Source: Pleurodeles waltl (lineage: Eukaryota > Chordata > Amphibia > Caudata > Salamandridae). Taken from it: a stretch of DNA of 64,000 nucleotides. The first letter of the stretch is position 1. Each line of letters opens with the position of its first letter. Positions 9,656 to 19,725 of the stretch are shown here, one piece after another. The position numbers and the translations under genes are program-made. Where the stretch lies: the NCBI RefSeq assembly GCF_031143425.1, contig NC_090439.1:646971465-647035464 (forward strand), given 5' to 3'. The notes under the pieces were generated by a model that made no database searches, was not told the origin of the DNA, and was given only the letters and a program-made list of their open reading frames with translations.

Positions 9656-12421
9656 TTCTATGCTTGAATCTTTATATTATTTATTCTTTTAAGATTTCCT
9701 TATACAAGTGTGGCACGTGAATTCGCTTACAGACACATATTTTGGGTTCATTATCTATACATTTGAACTCCTTGCAGAAGAGTCAACAGAAGATTCTTTG
9801 TAATGAAATGAACAATGATAGTGTTTAGCAACAAAATAGTACTAGGGTTGACATATAGAACAATTGCAACTGAGGTCAAGTTTTAAATAATTGCAGACTA
9901 CTCAGTTTGAGGAATCTCTTCTCATAAAGCAGGTGACCTCTCAAGTCAGCTACAAAATAAATTGCGTATTCATAGAGCCACTGATAAACTTGTAGATTCA
10001 GCACTGACAGTAAATCAAACAATATGAATCAAGAAAAACAGTTAACAAAACTTGGAGCCCGGTTTAATTGCCCCCTAATCCGCCGCACGAGTGTCTCCCA
10101 GTGTTTCTGCATAACTGTTCCTCCACCCGTAGCCCAGGTTCAACAGTAAAATAGTCTGTTAGTGATTTGTTTTGACCGTAAGTGGCTTATATAGGAAAGT
10201 ATACCATTAAGGGTCCATTTATCAACCTTAGTATATGAATTGCCTATTCCAGTACTAATTCTGTGGTATGAACAACTGCGTCACCAGTGTCCGTGTCCTG
10301 TTCCGATTCACGTAGATGGGTCAGCATCGCGTCCCAGCTAGCAGATAGGGGATGTTTACGCATGCTCATAGCGTCCTCGCATCTGAGCGCTACTCCCTCA
10401 GCTTCTGCCCACACCAGAGAAGAATTCACCTAGGCCAGCACGGACAGAGGCTCAGTGGCTTTCCATCTCTTAGTGATGAGGCGCCGGAAGTCTGAGGTAC
10501 AGGAATCTTGTGGAGGCTTTAAGCTTTCTTGGGAAGAGACCAAGGATACAGGATTCCCAAGCAGTTAATAGTGTGCGTGATGTACATATTGATAGGCATG
10601 ACGAGACTCCGTGCCAATAAATGTTTAGGGAGGGGCAAGACCACAGCATATGAAGGATATCTGCCCTTATTAGGTTACAGCTTGGGCAAGCAGCGTCCAC
10701 ACGACTGAAGTATTTGTTAATGCGGGCTGGCGTGATGTAAGTTCTGTGAATAATGTAAAATTGGATAAGGCGGAATCTGGAATTGCAGGGGATGTTAGTA
10801 TGGCTGGATAATACCACTTTCACAGATTTTTAAGTAAATGGTTCAGCCAGGTCACCCTCCCAGCCGGTGCGCAGAGCAGTATGGGTATATAGTGTGTGCA
10901 TTCTAAGCGCGTCAGTGAACCACCGTATCAGGTGTCTGCCTCGTCCCATAACCTGTATGTATTGCACTAGTAAGTGTGTTGGGGGTTCTGCTGCCATATC
11001 CCCCACCTAAGCGACAGCGCAATCACTAATGAATTGTATAGTAGGAATTGTCCCGCCGGGAGACCTGTTTCTGCTGACAGTTCAATAAAATGGAATGAGC
11101 TTATTCTCGTTGTAGAGGTTGCCCAGTGTGTATAGATCGCCTGCGTGCCAAGGTCTCAGATCAACAGTGGTAGCGATCTGTGTGCCACGCGGTGTACCCA
11201 GCATCGCCAGTGCCGGCGCATAGGGAATGGTTTCACTCGTGAGGCGCAGACACCAGCAGTAGCACCGATGGGCCACATTTAATGAAAGCTCTACAGGTGA
11301 CTTTGCGGTCGTGAGGGGGTGGAAGAGGTGCAGAATCTGAGCAGCGTCCAGGTTGGGGAACCGATTGCTGTGTCAGATAGCTGAAGGCCCACCAGCCATC
11401 GTGCCACCCACTGAAGCTGTGAGGCCAGGCAATAGTGTTCCATACTTGGCACCGATAGGCCACCTTGGGTCAGAGGTGATTAGAGCTTTTTCAACGCCAC
11501 TCTGCATCGGCCTTTGTTCCAGATAAATTCCCTCATTCTAGATTCCAACTCTCTGAAGAAACTGACTGGGACGTAGCAGGGTAAGTTGGAGATAAAGTAT
11601 TATAGGTGAGGAAGCACTACCATCTTCAGGAGGGCGATTCTTCTGGCCAATGAGAGAGGCTGAGAGTGAATAGATGACACTGCCTTTCTAAGGTTTCTAT
11701 CATGAAGGTGAAATATTTGTATACCCAGGTATCAGAACGTCCTGGGTTGCCAAGGAATACAAACTCCGGAGAGTCGCAAGCCCGGGTCTAGCAGATCTGG
11801 ATTGAAGGGGAAGAGGCATGATTTCGCCCAGTTAACACGCAAGCCGGAGAGGATGGCAAAATGTTGCAGAACGACCGCAATTTCAGGAGGGACGTTATCA
11901 ATGTCTCTGAAATACAAAAGAAGCTCATCTGCATATAAAGATATGGTGTGTAGGCCGTCACCAATTGGGATGCTCCATGCTTCTCTCCTGCGAAGTTCCA
12001 CAGCCAGAGGCTCCATTGCCAGAGGAAACAGAAGCGGAGAGAGGGGGCAGCCCTGACGAGTACCCCTGCCCACCCCAACCGGCTCGGAGATGCTTGTGCC
12101 AACCTTGAGCCTGAACTGGGGACGAGTATACAACAGTCTCACCATGCGTAGGAAATGTGGGCCGTGACCAAATCGCTGTAGCAACTCGAACAGGTAAGAC
12201 CATTCCAAAGAGTCAAAGGCTTTCTCCAGATCAAGTAGCAGACATCCTGCTCGAGGCCAATCCCACGTCAAATATTTCATGACTCTAAATAGGCGTCTGA
12301 TGTTGTGGGAAGTGTCCCGTGCTGGCACAAAGCCATTCTGGTCCAGATGAACCAGCTGAGGGACCAGGGGTGCCAATCGCGTTGCCAGGGCCTTGGCCAA
12401 GATTTTGTAGTCAGTATTGAG
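9656..12421 (-). mobile_element. L1/Tx1-like LINE B, 5'-truncated, inserted in LINE A
   Basis: The element lies between the two copies of a 19-bp direct repeat. On the minus strand it starts abruptly inside RT (LNTDYKILAKALATRL), so it is 5'-truncated, the usual outcome of LINE insertion. It ends on the left with a 3' UTR of about 580 bp that carries AATAAA (plus coordinates 9680-9685) about 25 bp from the end. No long poly(A) is left. Confidence 0.9.
10240..12421 (-). pseudogene. L1-like ORF2 reverse transcriptase and C-terminal zinc region (LINE B)
   Basis: The best part is minus strand 12421-11732. It holds LVHLDQNGFVPARDTSHN, LLLDLEKAFDSLEWSYLF, GTRQGCPLSPLLF and the catalytic box LYADELLLYF, where YADD has become YADE. 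Further down the strand 10823-10470 encodes a C-terminal CCHC-type region (HRTYITPARI ... CPSCNL ... HMLWSCP), as in L1 ORF2 proteins. A last block lies at about 10430-10244. Frame changes and stops lie between. It is closely related to LINE C at 27900-30490, which has the same C-terminal blocks. It is dead, both by truncation and by the changed active-site residue. Confidence 0.88.
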
Positions 12422-12440
12422 CATCCTTGTTGCTGACCAT
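12422..12440. repeat. 19-bp target-site duplication, right copy
   Basis: Identical to 9637-9655. LINE A coding sequence continues directly after it (APVVIDL, the block following the endonuclease SDH motif). Confidence 0.92.
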
Positions 12441-13805
12441 GCCCCAGTGGTGATTGATCTGGAGTACACTAATTCCTCGTACTAATAGGTGGCGATTTAA
12501 CAACTGGTTGCTACAGGATCAGCAGTTTGTCAAGGATTTTGACTACTTCATTACTGAATTCTTTGATGCAAACATTGGTCCTGATGTCAAATTTCACCAT
12601 GTTTGGGACTCTTTCAAAGCTACAGCGCAAGGCTACATTATTGATTAGGAATCCAAATAAAAAGCTGCTGCTAAAGAATTACCTGCTCTCTTAAAACACA
12701 TTAGGCGACTAGAACACAAATACCATTCGCAGTCCCACAAAGGAGTTCTAGATCAACTGATGCAGGCCAAACTCAGTTTTAACAGAATGTCCATCAATAA
12801 TGGCAATACCGCTCTTTTAAAAATCAATGCAAAGTACTATGGTGGTGCCAATAAGGCAGGTACAATGCTAGCCAGTTATCTAAAAGTCAAAAAGCAAAGG
12901 TCTAAAATAGAAGTCATTCATGATGCTGGTAGTAATTAGTTATTCAGAGATCAAGAAATTATGATTCACTTTGCTGACTTTTATGCCAAAGTACATACAG
13001 AGTACATACTTTCTAATCAAGATTCCCTACACTCATCTTTTCACATGATTTCTAAAATACAAGCCCCACAGGTTGATTTCTCTCCACTGGAGGCAGACAT
13101 GTCCCATGCTGAGATACGTATAGCCATTTCCAAACTCCCAAAGGACAAAGCACCAGGTCTGGATGGTTTCAAGGTTGAATTTTACTCTAAATTCTCAACT
13201 CTTCTGGTATCAAAAATCCTGTTACTATTTTAACACCTTCTATTTTCCGACACAAGGGTGGGCTCTTTCTCAGAGGCCATGATGTGTTTGATTCCAAAAA
13301 AAGATAAAGATCTGACTCAATACAAAATTATAGACCAATTCTCCTTATTAATACAGGCTGTAAAATATTTTTTTTAATGTTGTGCTCCGTGCAAATGAGT
13401 TAATCCCCTCTCTTGTTGAAAATGAACAGTCTGGTTTTGTCATAGTTCATAACGTTTCTGACAATTCCTGCACCTTTCTAAACATCATCCAAGGGGCCTC
13501 CAGAAGCAAAACCCCTTTGGCAGTGGTCACACTGGATGTGGAAAAAGCTTCCAAGCTTGTAAACTGGGATTTCTTGTTCAAAGCTCTTAAATAGCATGGT
13601 TTTTCTCTCAGATTAACAGAGTCATCTGTGCCTCCCCTTCCACCTTGGTATTCACTAAAGGCTTCCAGTCTCCATACTTGCCTCCTCACAAGAGACACTA
13701 GACAGAGATGCCCCTTTTCACCTTTACTCTTTATTCTTGCCTTGGAACCATTCTTAGAATCTTTATGTGGATCCCAAATTCTAACTGGTTACAATCACAG
13801 ACAAC
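12441..13805 (+). pseudogene. L1-like ORF2 continuation: endonuclease end and RT (LINE A)
   Basis: After LINE B the frame reads the end of the endonuclease, then WRFNNWLL near 12490. A linker runs to DFYAKVHT near 12970 and KDKAPGLDGFKVEFYSKF near 13145, the L1 RT fingers. FSEAMMCLIPKKDKDL follows near 13270, then NEQSGFVIVHNVSDN near 13425, LDVEKASKLVNWDFLFKAL near 13530 and RQRCPFSPLLFILALEPF near 13700. The catalytic YADD block is not reached, because the sequence passes into another element near 13806. Several stops (12646, 12938, 13231, 13592) break it. The missing 3' end was not found elsewhere in the window. Confidence 0.82.
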
Positions 13806-13913
13806 TATATATTCAATCAATCATAATACTTGTAAAGCACAACTAGTCACCAGATAGGGTCTCAAGGCGCTGGGAGGGGCAGTAAGTGAGAGGTCATCGA
13901 TAAATGGAGGGGA

Positions 13914-14800
13914 TCAGGTGAAGAGCCAAGTTTTGAGGTCCTTTCTGAATTGCGATAGAGTGGGAGATCTTCTGAGGTGGATGGGAAGGGAGTTCCAGGT
14001 CTTGGCGGCGTGGTGGGAGAAGGATCTTCCTCCAGCTGTGGCCTTCCAGATGCGTGGGACGGTGGTGAGTGCGAGGTTGGCAGAGCGAAGCTGTCTGGTG
14101 GGCGTATGGAAGTGGAGTCTTTGGTTGAGGTATTCTGGTCTGGTGTTGTGGAGGGCTTTGTAATGGTGTGTGAGAAGCTTGAATGTGATTCTCTTGTCTA
14201 TTGAGAGCCAGTGCAAGTCTCTCAGTAGAGCGGAGGTGTGGCTGTGTTTGGGGGTGTTCATGATGAGACGGGCGGAGGCGTTCTAGATGCATTGCAATCT
14301 TTTCTGTCCGTTGATGGTCGTTCCGGCATAGAATGCGTTACCATAGTCTAGGCAGCTGCTGACGAGAGCCTGTGTGAAAGTATGGAATTCCTCCCAGATT
14401 AAGGCCCTCATTATGAACACAGCGGTCGGTTCCACGCAGCCAGCGGTGTTTGAAGCCGCCAGTGGTCGTTCGGCCTCCACTGTCCGCCAAGGTGATTTGT
14501 GCATCATTATTTTGAGGGCGGGATGTGGGTGTGCTTGGCTGTGGCGGAGTGGGGAGGTCCAGGATTCCCGCCGACAGGGTCATGGCGGGGAGTGGTGGTC
14601 TGGTGATTTTTGGCGGGGTTGGGATTTTCGTTCGTTACATGGCAGGTTTCGATTCACCGCCAACGGCGGCATTCTGTTCACCGCCGCCACTGTGCTCGGC
14701 GGTGTTTCCCGCCGTGTTCATAATGATCGCCTAAATGTCTGGGGATTTTGTACTTCCCTCCATTAAAGGGCCAATTACAGCCAAATAGAAGCTCTGAAAC
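13914..14800 (-). pseudogene. CR1/L2/Rex-like ORF2 C-terminus
   Basis: Read on the minus strand, 14780-14735 and then 14399-14260 give WEEFHTFTQALVSSCLDYGN and, after one stop, NASARLIMNTPKHSHTSALL. The frame at 14261-13914 continues with RDLHWLSIDKRITFKLLTH, YKALHNTRPEYL, VPRIWKATAGGRSFSHHAAK and a final FRKDLKTWLFT. This is the conserved C-terminal module that follows the RT thumb in CR1, L2 and Rex1 LINEs. The coding sequence is interrupted between 14735 and 14399 by the 329-bp MITE. One further stop lies near 14286. Clade assignment within this group is not possible by eye. Confidence 0.82.
14403..14731 (+). mobile_element. Harbinger-like MITE, TSD TAA
   Basis: The left end is GGCCCTCATTATGAACAC and the right end, on the other strand, is GGCGATCATTATGAACAC. 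TAA flanks both sides (14400-14402 and 14732-14734). It has no coding capacity. It shares the TCATTATGAACAC terminus with the element at 48233 and the TCATT core with 5005 and 35448, so these belong to one broad family. It interrupts a LINE ORF on the minus strand. Confidence 0.85.
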
Positions 14801-14920
14801 AGGTGTCTCCAACCAGTCACTCGCGAGCTACCAGTAGCTTGCAGACATCTTCAGAGTAGCTCTCAGCCTTGATTTCATTTTTAAATAGGCACTGGGTCAA
14901 TAAATAAATGTTGCATTTTA

Positions 14921-16031
14921 TTTCAAAGTTAAAGGAAGGCTGCGTACTGGACCCCTGACACCGCCCAACTCAGTACACTTCTGGACCTGTGGAAACTCTG
15001 TCAGGAAGAGGAACTGCTGGGCTGCTACACGAACTGCCACTCTGCTGAGCTGCTACTCTGTTAGACTCCTGCTTAGCTGAGCTGGCCTGCTGCCTTCTGC
15101 CCTCCTGCCTGTGAGTGAAATGGATTGGATTTGCATTTCTTCATCCCAGAACCAAAGTGACTCTAAGGGATTGCTGGCTTGCCTCCTTGTTGTGAAGTTT
15201 CAGGGACATTAAAGACTTCCCTTCAATCTACAAACCACACCTGGACTTTACTTGCTGTAAGTCTTGTTCTGCCAAGTGGTGCCAAGCCAGTCGAGGGCTC
15301 TTGGAAGTGAGTGTAACGTGCTGCAACTGTCATAACCTGCGCATTTCCGCCCTTGAGCTGATCTGAACCTCAGCATCAGCTGCTGCGAGATCGGGGTAAA
15401 TGCATCACTGCTGAAGCATCACACTCGGAACTACCTAATTGCCCTGGAACCACAGCTTTGGAACCAACGCATCGCCACCGCTGAGTGTAGAAGATCGATG
15501 CATTGCCCCTCTAGCGTGAACTGACTCAGCGCATTGCATTCAGAACTGCCGCACCTGGAGCTGGCGCATCACATTTGGACATCACGTATCACCGCCACTG
15601 CACGGAGAATTCTGGCCCAACACCGCACCTGCGTGGGTCCTGTAGCTGGCTATTGCAGTTGACCTGAACTTCTGACTTTGTCCTAGTCCAGCACAACTAT
15701 TAGGTGCTTCTTGCTTCTAAGAACCACTTTCACATTTCACTCTTAAAAATTAATATCTCAACTTCTATTTATTGGATGTTTGTCATTTTGTTCTTGTTTT
15801 GTTCATTAAAATACGCTCTATTATTCCAACTTGCTGTGGATTATCTTTGTGTGGTGTTTTCATTGTTTTACTGTTTGAAGTGTTGCACAAATACTTTAAT
15901 ACTTTATGCCAAGCTACCAGAGGGTGAGCACAGGTTAACTTTTATTGTGGAACTGACTTTCCCTGACTAGGACTGTAGTTTCTGCTTCGACAGGGTGCAT
16001 ATCTCTGCCAACCAGAAATCCAATTTTTAAC
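14921..16031 (+). repeat. 5' LTR fragment, copy 1
   Basis: From about 14945 (TACTGGACCCCTGA) to the terminal TTTTTAAC it matches the 3' halves of the LTRs at 33340-34170, 50410-51610 and 55660-56845. The internal region starts at once with TTGGTGATCAGC, the same junction as in copy 2. Confidence 0.72.
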
Positions 16032-16149
16032 ATTGGTGATCAGCGGTGCGTATATGACTTGTGTTTGTTCAGTGCCATACAATAGCTTGGTGTACACTAC
16101 TCATCAACATTCAAGGCCATTTTTAATCTAAAATTGCCTCTGATTGGCA

Positions 16150-17440
16150 TGTTTAATTTGTTCCTAAAATCACGTCTCTAACTGGAGGATCTACATCTGC
16201 ACCAACAAAAAATTGAATTTGGGCTGGCCAACCTGGAGAGTTATATTGTGGCCCAGCTCAAGGACTTCTGCCAGGGAGCGGGCTTCCTGCCAATAGCACC
16301 ACCAGGAAGGTGGAACTGCAAATTGCCCTGAGGGCCTGGGTAGCAGCCTGCACTGCTTTGGATAACTCTGAGGGGGTCCCTTAAGAGAAACTACCTGTAG
16401 CAGAGGGGGAAGAAGTGCCCCCAGAATTATAGCTTCCTGCAAGGGCAGGGAGGACTGTTTCTTCCTGCGGCCTCTCCCCAGAGGAACTGGCAAAGAAGAC
16501 AGAGGAGACTGCAGATGGCAAATTTAAAGATGGAGGAGAAACTTGCCTTAGAAATGCTGGCTCCTGAGAGGAGGCTGAAAGAACTGTAACAGAGGGCAAG
16601 GCAATTAGAGCCCAGCAATGGTGGCAGCAGACGTGCAGTACCTGATGGAGACAAGAGGGTTTGTATACCCAAGGATTTGGTGCCCAGCTAAGTGGTGGGG
16701 ATGTCATTGATAAGCAGGTTTCTGCTTATGAAGTTGCACTGAGGGTTCATAAGGTCCCCGAGGAGCACTGGGGGGGTCTATGGCCTACTGTGAGGAGGGA
16801 CACACTTCTGACTGAGGTTGGGGACCAAACCATCTATGTACCCCATGAAAACCATCTTATTTGCTAAATGTGGGTTGAACTCAGAGAAGTATCATAGAAG
16901 ATTCAGGGATGGCCAGAAACTCCTCAACCAATCCTGGGAAGATATTGTTGATTACTCCAGTAAGGCACTGAATGGCTGGGTGAGGGGGTAGCAAAGTTAA
17001 TGATTACGTTGGAATATACAATTTAATCATGAGGGATCAGATGTCAGTATATGTTTTACAGAGTTGTGCCAGCAACTTGTTGCCACTAAGCTCACTGACC
17101 TCAGGAACCTGGCTGAGGAGGTGGACCTCTGGGATAGCACCAGCGTGTCCAAGAAGGTACTTGGGAGTGACCCCAAGAAGGGTGGTTCCAGTTCCTCTCA
17201 GCAGAGTGAGAGGATGGTTAAAGATGACCCAGACAAGTCCCATAGTAAGCATGGAGGAAAGGGTTCCCAAGCCCCATCTGAAATACTGGGTGGTGGTTCC
17301 AGAGGGCAGTGGCCCAGGGTGGATCACTTCCAACCCTGCTGCTTTGAGTGCTCCCAGTTAGGGCACAAAGAGGGAGACTCTATCCAAAGAAACCACCCAC
17401 TGGTGGGACCTCTTCAGCAGTGGCCAATGTAGCCTTAGGA
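16150..17440 (+). pseudogene. gag: Gag-like ORF with zinc knuckle, copy 1
   Basis: Frames broken by stops still show three parts. An N-terminal LANLESYIVAQLKDFCQ near 16215 pairs with LEKLESYTDAQLKQFCKDL of copy 2. A capsid-like block with YHRRFRDGQKLLNQSWEDIV near 16890 is followed by TELCQQLVATKLTDLRNLAE near 17060. A degraded CCHC knuckle (CFECSQLGHKEGDS, last Cys lost) lies near 17340. The capsid block has the helical spacing of SCAN-related gypsy gags. Its role would be particle assembly and RNA packaging. Stops near 16382, 16590 and 16866 make it non-functional. The family is recognised only by this gag pattern; no pol supports a finer call. Confidence 0.65.
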
Positions 17441-17544
17441 GCAAGTAGGCCCCTGGGGCAGGTCATAGACCATGCCATGATCTCCCTTAGTTGGGAAATA
17501 TACTCAGAAGGTGAACTGATGATCCCTGAGGCTGGGAGTCGCCA

Positions 17545-17900
17545 CTTCCACAGGTGGGAGTGAATGGGGTCCCAGTCACTGCCCTAAGGGGCACCCCGTG
17601 CTAGCCATACCATGTTAGTGAAGAGGCTAGTTTTCCAAGAGCAGTACACCTGCCAGGTGTGTAGGGTGATCCCAGCCCATGGACAGGACTTTTTCCGCCC
17701 TATGGCTCTGGTATCCCTGGAGTGGGGCAGGGAGGTGACCCTGAGGAGGGTCAGTTATTCCCCAGATGTCCATAGACTGCATTCTGGGGAATGAGTTGTC
17801 CCCAGTGGCAGAGGAACTGGGAGGAACAATCTGGGTGCCCAGGCTTTTCAGTTTTCTGGGGGCACCACTTCCATACAGACAGTACAGGAACCCAGATGTA
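17545..17900 (+). pseudogene. Retroviral-type aspartic protease, copy 1 (decayed)
   Basis: VNGVPVTALRGT near 17560 corresponds to the protease strand before the active site, with the DTG-type Asp apparently lost. The flap-side segment PMALVSLEWG near 17700 and PIDCILGNELSPVAEELGG near 17765 match the second half of gypsy proteases. The Gmr1-like element at 660-900 has the same order (MELEWG, then CIVGTDY). It would cleave gag. It follows the zinc knuckle directly and is the last recognisable domain of the element. Confidence 0.55.
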
Positions 17901-18272
17901 GGGGCAGGGCAAGGGAGGACTCACCACTGTCCCCTGATCAGCTCAAGGGTACAGACCCTGGGTTGAAGAACCAGTTCCAAGCCAACAACCCTGAACTGGT
18001 GGGAGGTAGAGTGGAAAAGGGTGCAAGTCACCAGGGGTTACCTCCCCACACTCTGAGAAACTCCAGAGGTCAGAGAGCCATGAATGTCCTGCAGCCTGGC
18101 TTCCGACACGAACAGCTGTCAGTGGCATCTATTGGTTATTGTCCCTGTGGACAGAATTATCCCTGGGTTGAGGATATAAGTCAGACCCATGGTGTGGAAA
18201 GGGCCAGATCAATTTGTTGGCCGTGGTGGTACTATCTGCCTACTTGGAAGCATTTGTGAGCAAGTTAAGATT

Positions 18273-18285
18273 AGGTGCTGCACAG
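18273..18285. repeat. 13-bp target-site duplication of LINE C, left
   Basis: AGGTGCTGCACAG here and at 30858-30870. The uninterrupted copy 2 has a single AGGTGCTGCACAG at about 54380-54392 with matching flanks on both sides. Confidence 0.92.
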
Positions 18286-19725
18286 GGGGTGTGGCTTGAG
18301 CAGCCATAATAGCTGACACGTTTTGAGCAGGCTCCACTACTACTACCCGCCTATCTTCCCTTTATTCTGTCCAGGGCTCTCCATCGACTCATATTGGTCC
18401 ACCACCCGCCCTCTCTACCTGTCCCATTTCTGAAACAGTGCTCTTCTGCCATTGGGGGTGGAAGAGGCAGAGTATCACTGCAACCAACTGCTGCAGCCTG
18501 GTTTTAGGATCTACGACCTGCAGGGCACAGACGTTGGAATGACTCTCCGGTGTGCCACTAAGGACTGTATCTGCCCCGCATCTTGTCTTCCGGTTGTTGT
18601 GACCCACGGAGCCTTGGGGGATGGTGAACTGCTGCAACTGACTGCACCGGTGAGGCCTACAGCGTACGAGAGGTGCCATAGTGAGTGAGCTCATGGCAGA
18701 GCTTGCCGCTAATGACAGCTGATTCCATCCTTCTCTTGACACTGCAGGGGGTGCGGTGGCTGGCTGGGGTGCTGTGGGAGTGGGCCTTAACCGTGGCTTG
18801 CCCCGGTTGCCTATACCAACCTTAGGCCCTGTCACTGGTCCACTTGCACGGCCCTTGTTTTGAGTGTGGAGTGGAGTGTTCCTACTGCCACCCCTTGCTT
18901 CATGGAGTGATCCCGTCCTCCGTTGTGCCTGCAGTAAAACTTCAATTGAAACACGTTGATGCAGGCCACGCCGGGGAGCAGCTGAGATTTGCTGGAATAT
19001 CCACATTGATCGGTGACTGTGCAACATTATTAACAGCGCATTGAAAAATGTGGTCTTAATGGTGAGTTAGCAAGCAGACTGTTAACTTTGGGCAGGGGCC
19101 CTCTGACCCATCCGGCGTGCATCTGGGAGCGGCTTCAGCCCCTTCACAACCTTGCACAACACCTTTGCATTTTGACTTTGGCTAGAGCTGCAGGAGTTGA
19201 GATTATCAGATCTGCCTGCACTCAAGTGCGCCCTTCAGCTTCCTAATCCATGGTGGTGAGAACTGTGGGTACCAGCTGCTCCGCAACTGCAACGGGCATA
19301 CTCTAGGAACTGCAATGCAGCACTTCATATCTCGACGTGCATCCCCGACATGACACGCTGCTATATTGTGCTCTTTGTCCAACACCGCACTATGTGCCTA
19401 GACCTGTGCCGCCCTTGTGAACCTCCTTTGTGGCCTTCACCACTTCCTTGCCTGCTCATCCTTGCCAAGCCTGCCCACCTGGTAAGCGGGCCCCACTCTG
19501 CATCACCATCATCATCCCTATTGTGCTGAATTGTATGACTGGAGACTTGACCAGTGACCAGTCCGGAGGCCATACCTGTGCGGACCCAATCAGAAATTTT
19601 TGCCTTTCCATGTCTGTTCCTCACTGAGTGGACTATCCCTATTTACACATGCCTGGACCTCAGGGGCTGGTCCTGCTGCAGCGGCCCTGTAGTCTGCAGG
19701 CAAGCAGGCCCTTTATAAGAACACT
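18286..19725 (+). other. 5' UTR of LINE C
   Basis: It starts GGGGTGTGGCTTGAGCAGCC after the 13-bp duplication. No long coding frame is convincing. The position ahead of ORF1, in an element with a full-length layout, makes it the 5' UTR and promoter region. Confidence 0.6.

Larger units (their letters stand above)
9020..13805 (+). mobile_element. L1/Tx1-like LINE A, ORF2 remnant split by LINE B
   Basis: The endonuclease part is at about 9020-9655. Reading resumes at 12441, after LINE B, with the end of the endonuclease and the RT up to about 13805. There it meets the tail of a CR1/L2-like LINE and is lost. A 19-bp duplication at 9637-9655 and 12422-12440 marks the split. Confidence 0.8.
13806..14800 (-). 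mobile_element. CR1/L2/Rex-like LINE 3' fragment, interrupted by a MITE
   Basis: The minus strand carries the C-terminal end of a LINE ORF2 and its 3' tail. The 3' end near 13840 has the GCGCCTTGAGACCCT-type tail followed by ATTGATTATG-like short repeats, as in CR1/L2 LINE tails. The MITE 14403-14731 sits inside it. The 5' limit near 14800 is uncertain. Confidence 0.75.

Noticed and set aside
14789..14930. Possible hAT element end (CAGGTGTCTCCAACCAG, CTCGCGAGCTACC)
   Set aside because: It resembles hAT termini seen in vertebrates, but the first bases also fit the upstream CR1/L2-like LINE reading. I could not find a second end or 8-bp duplication.
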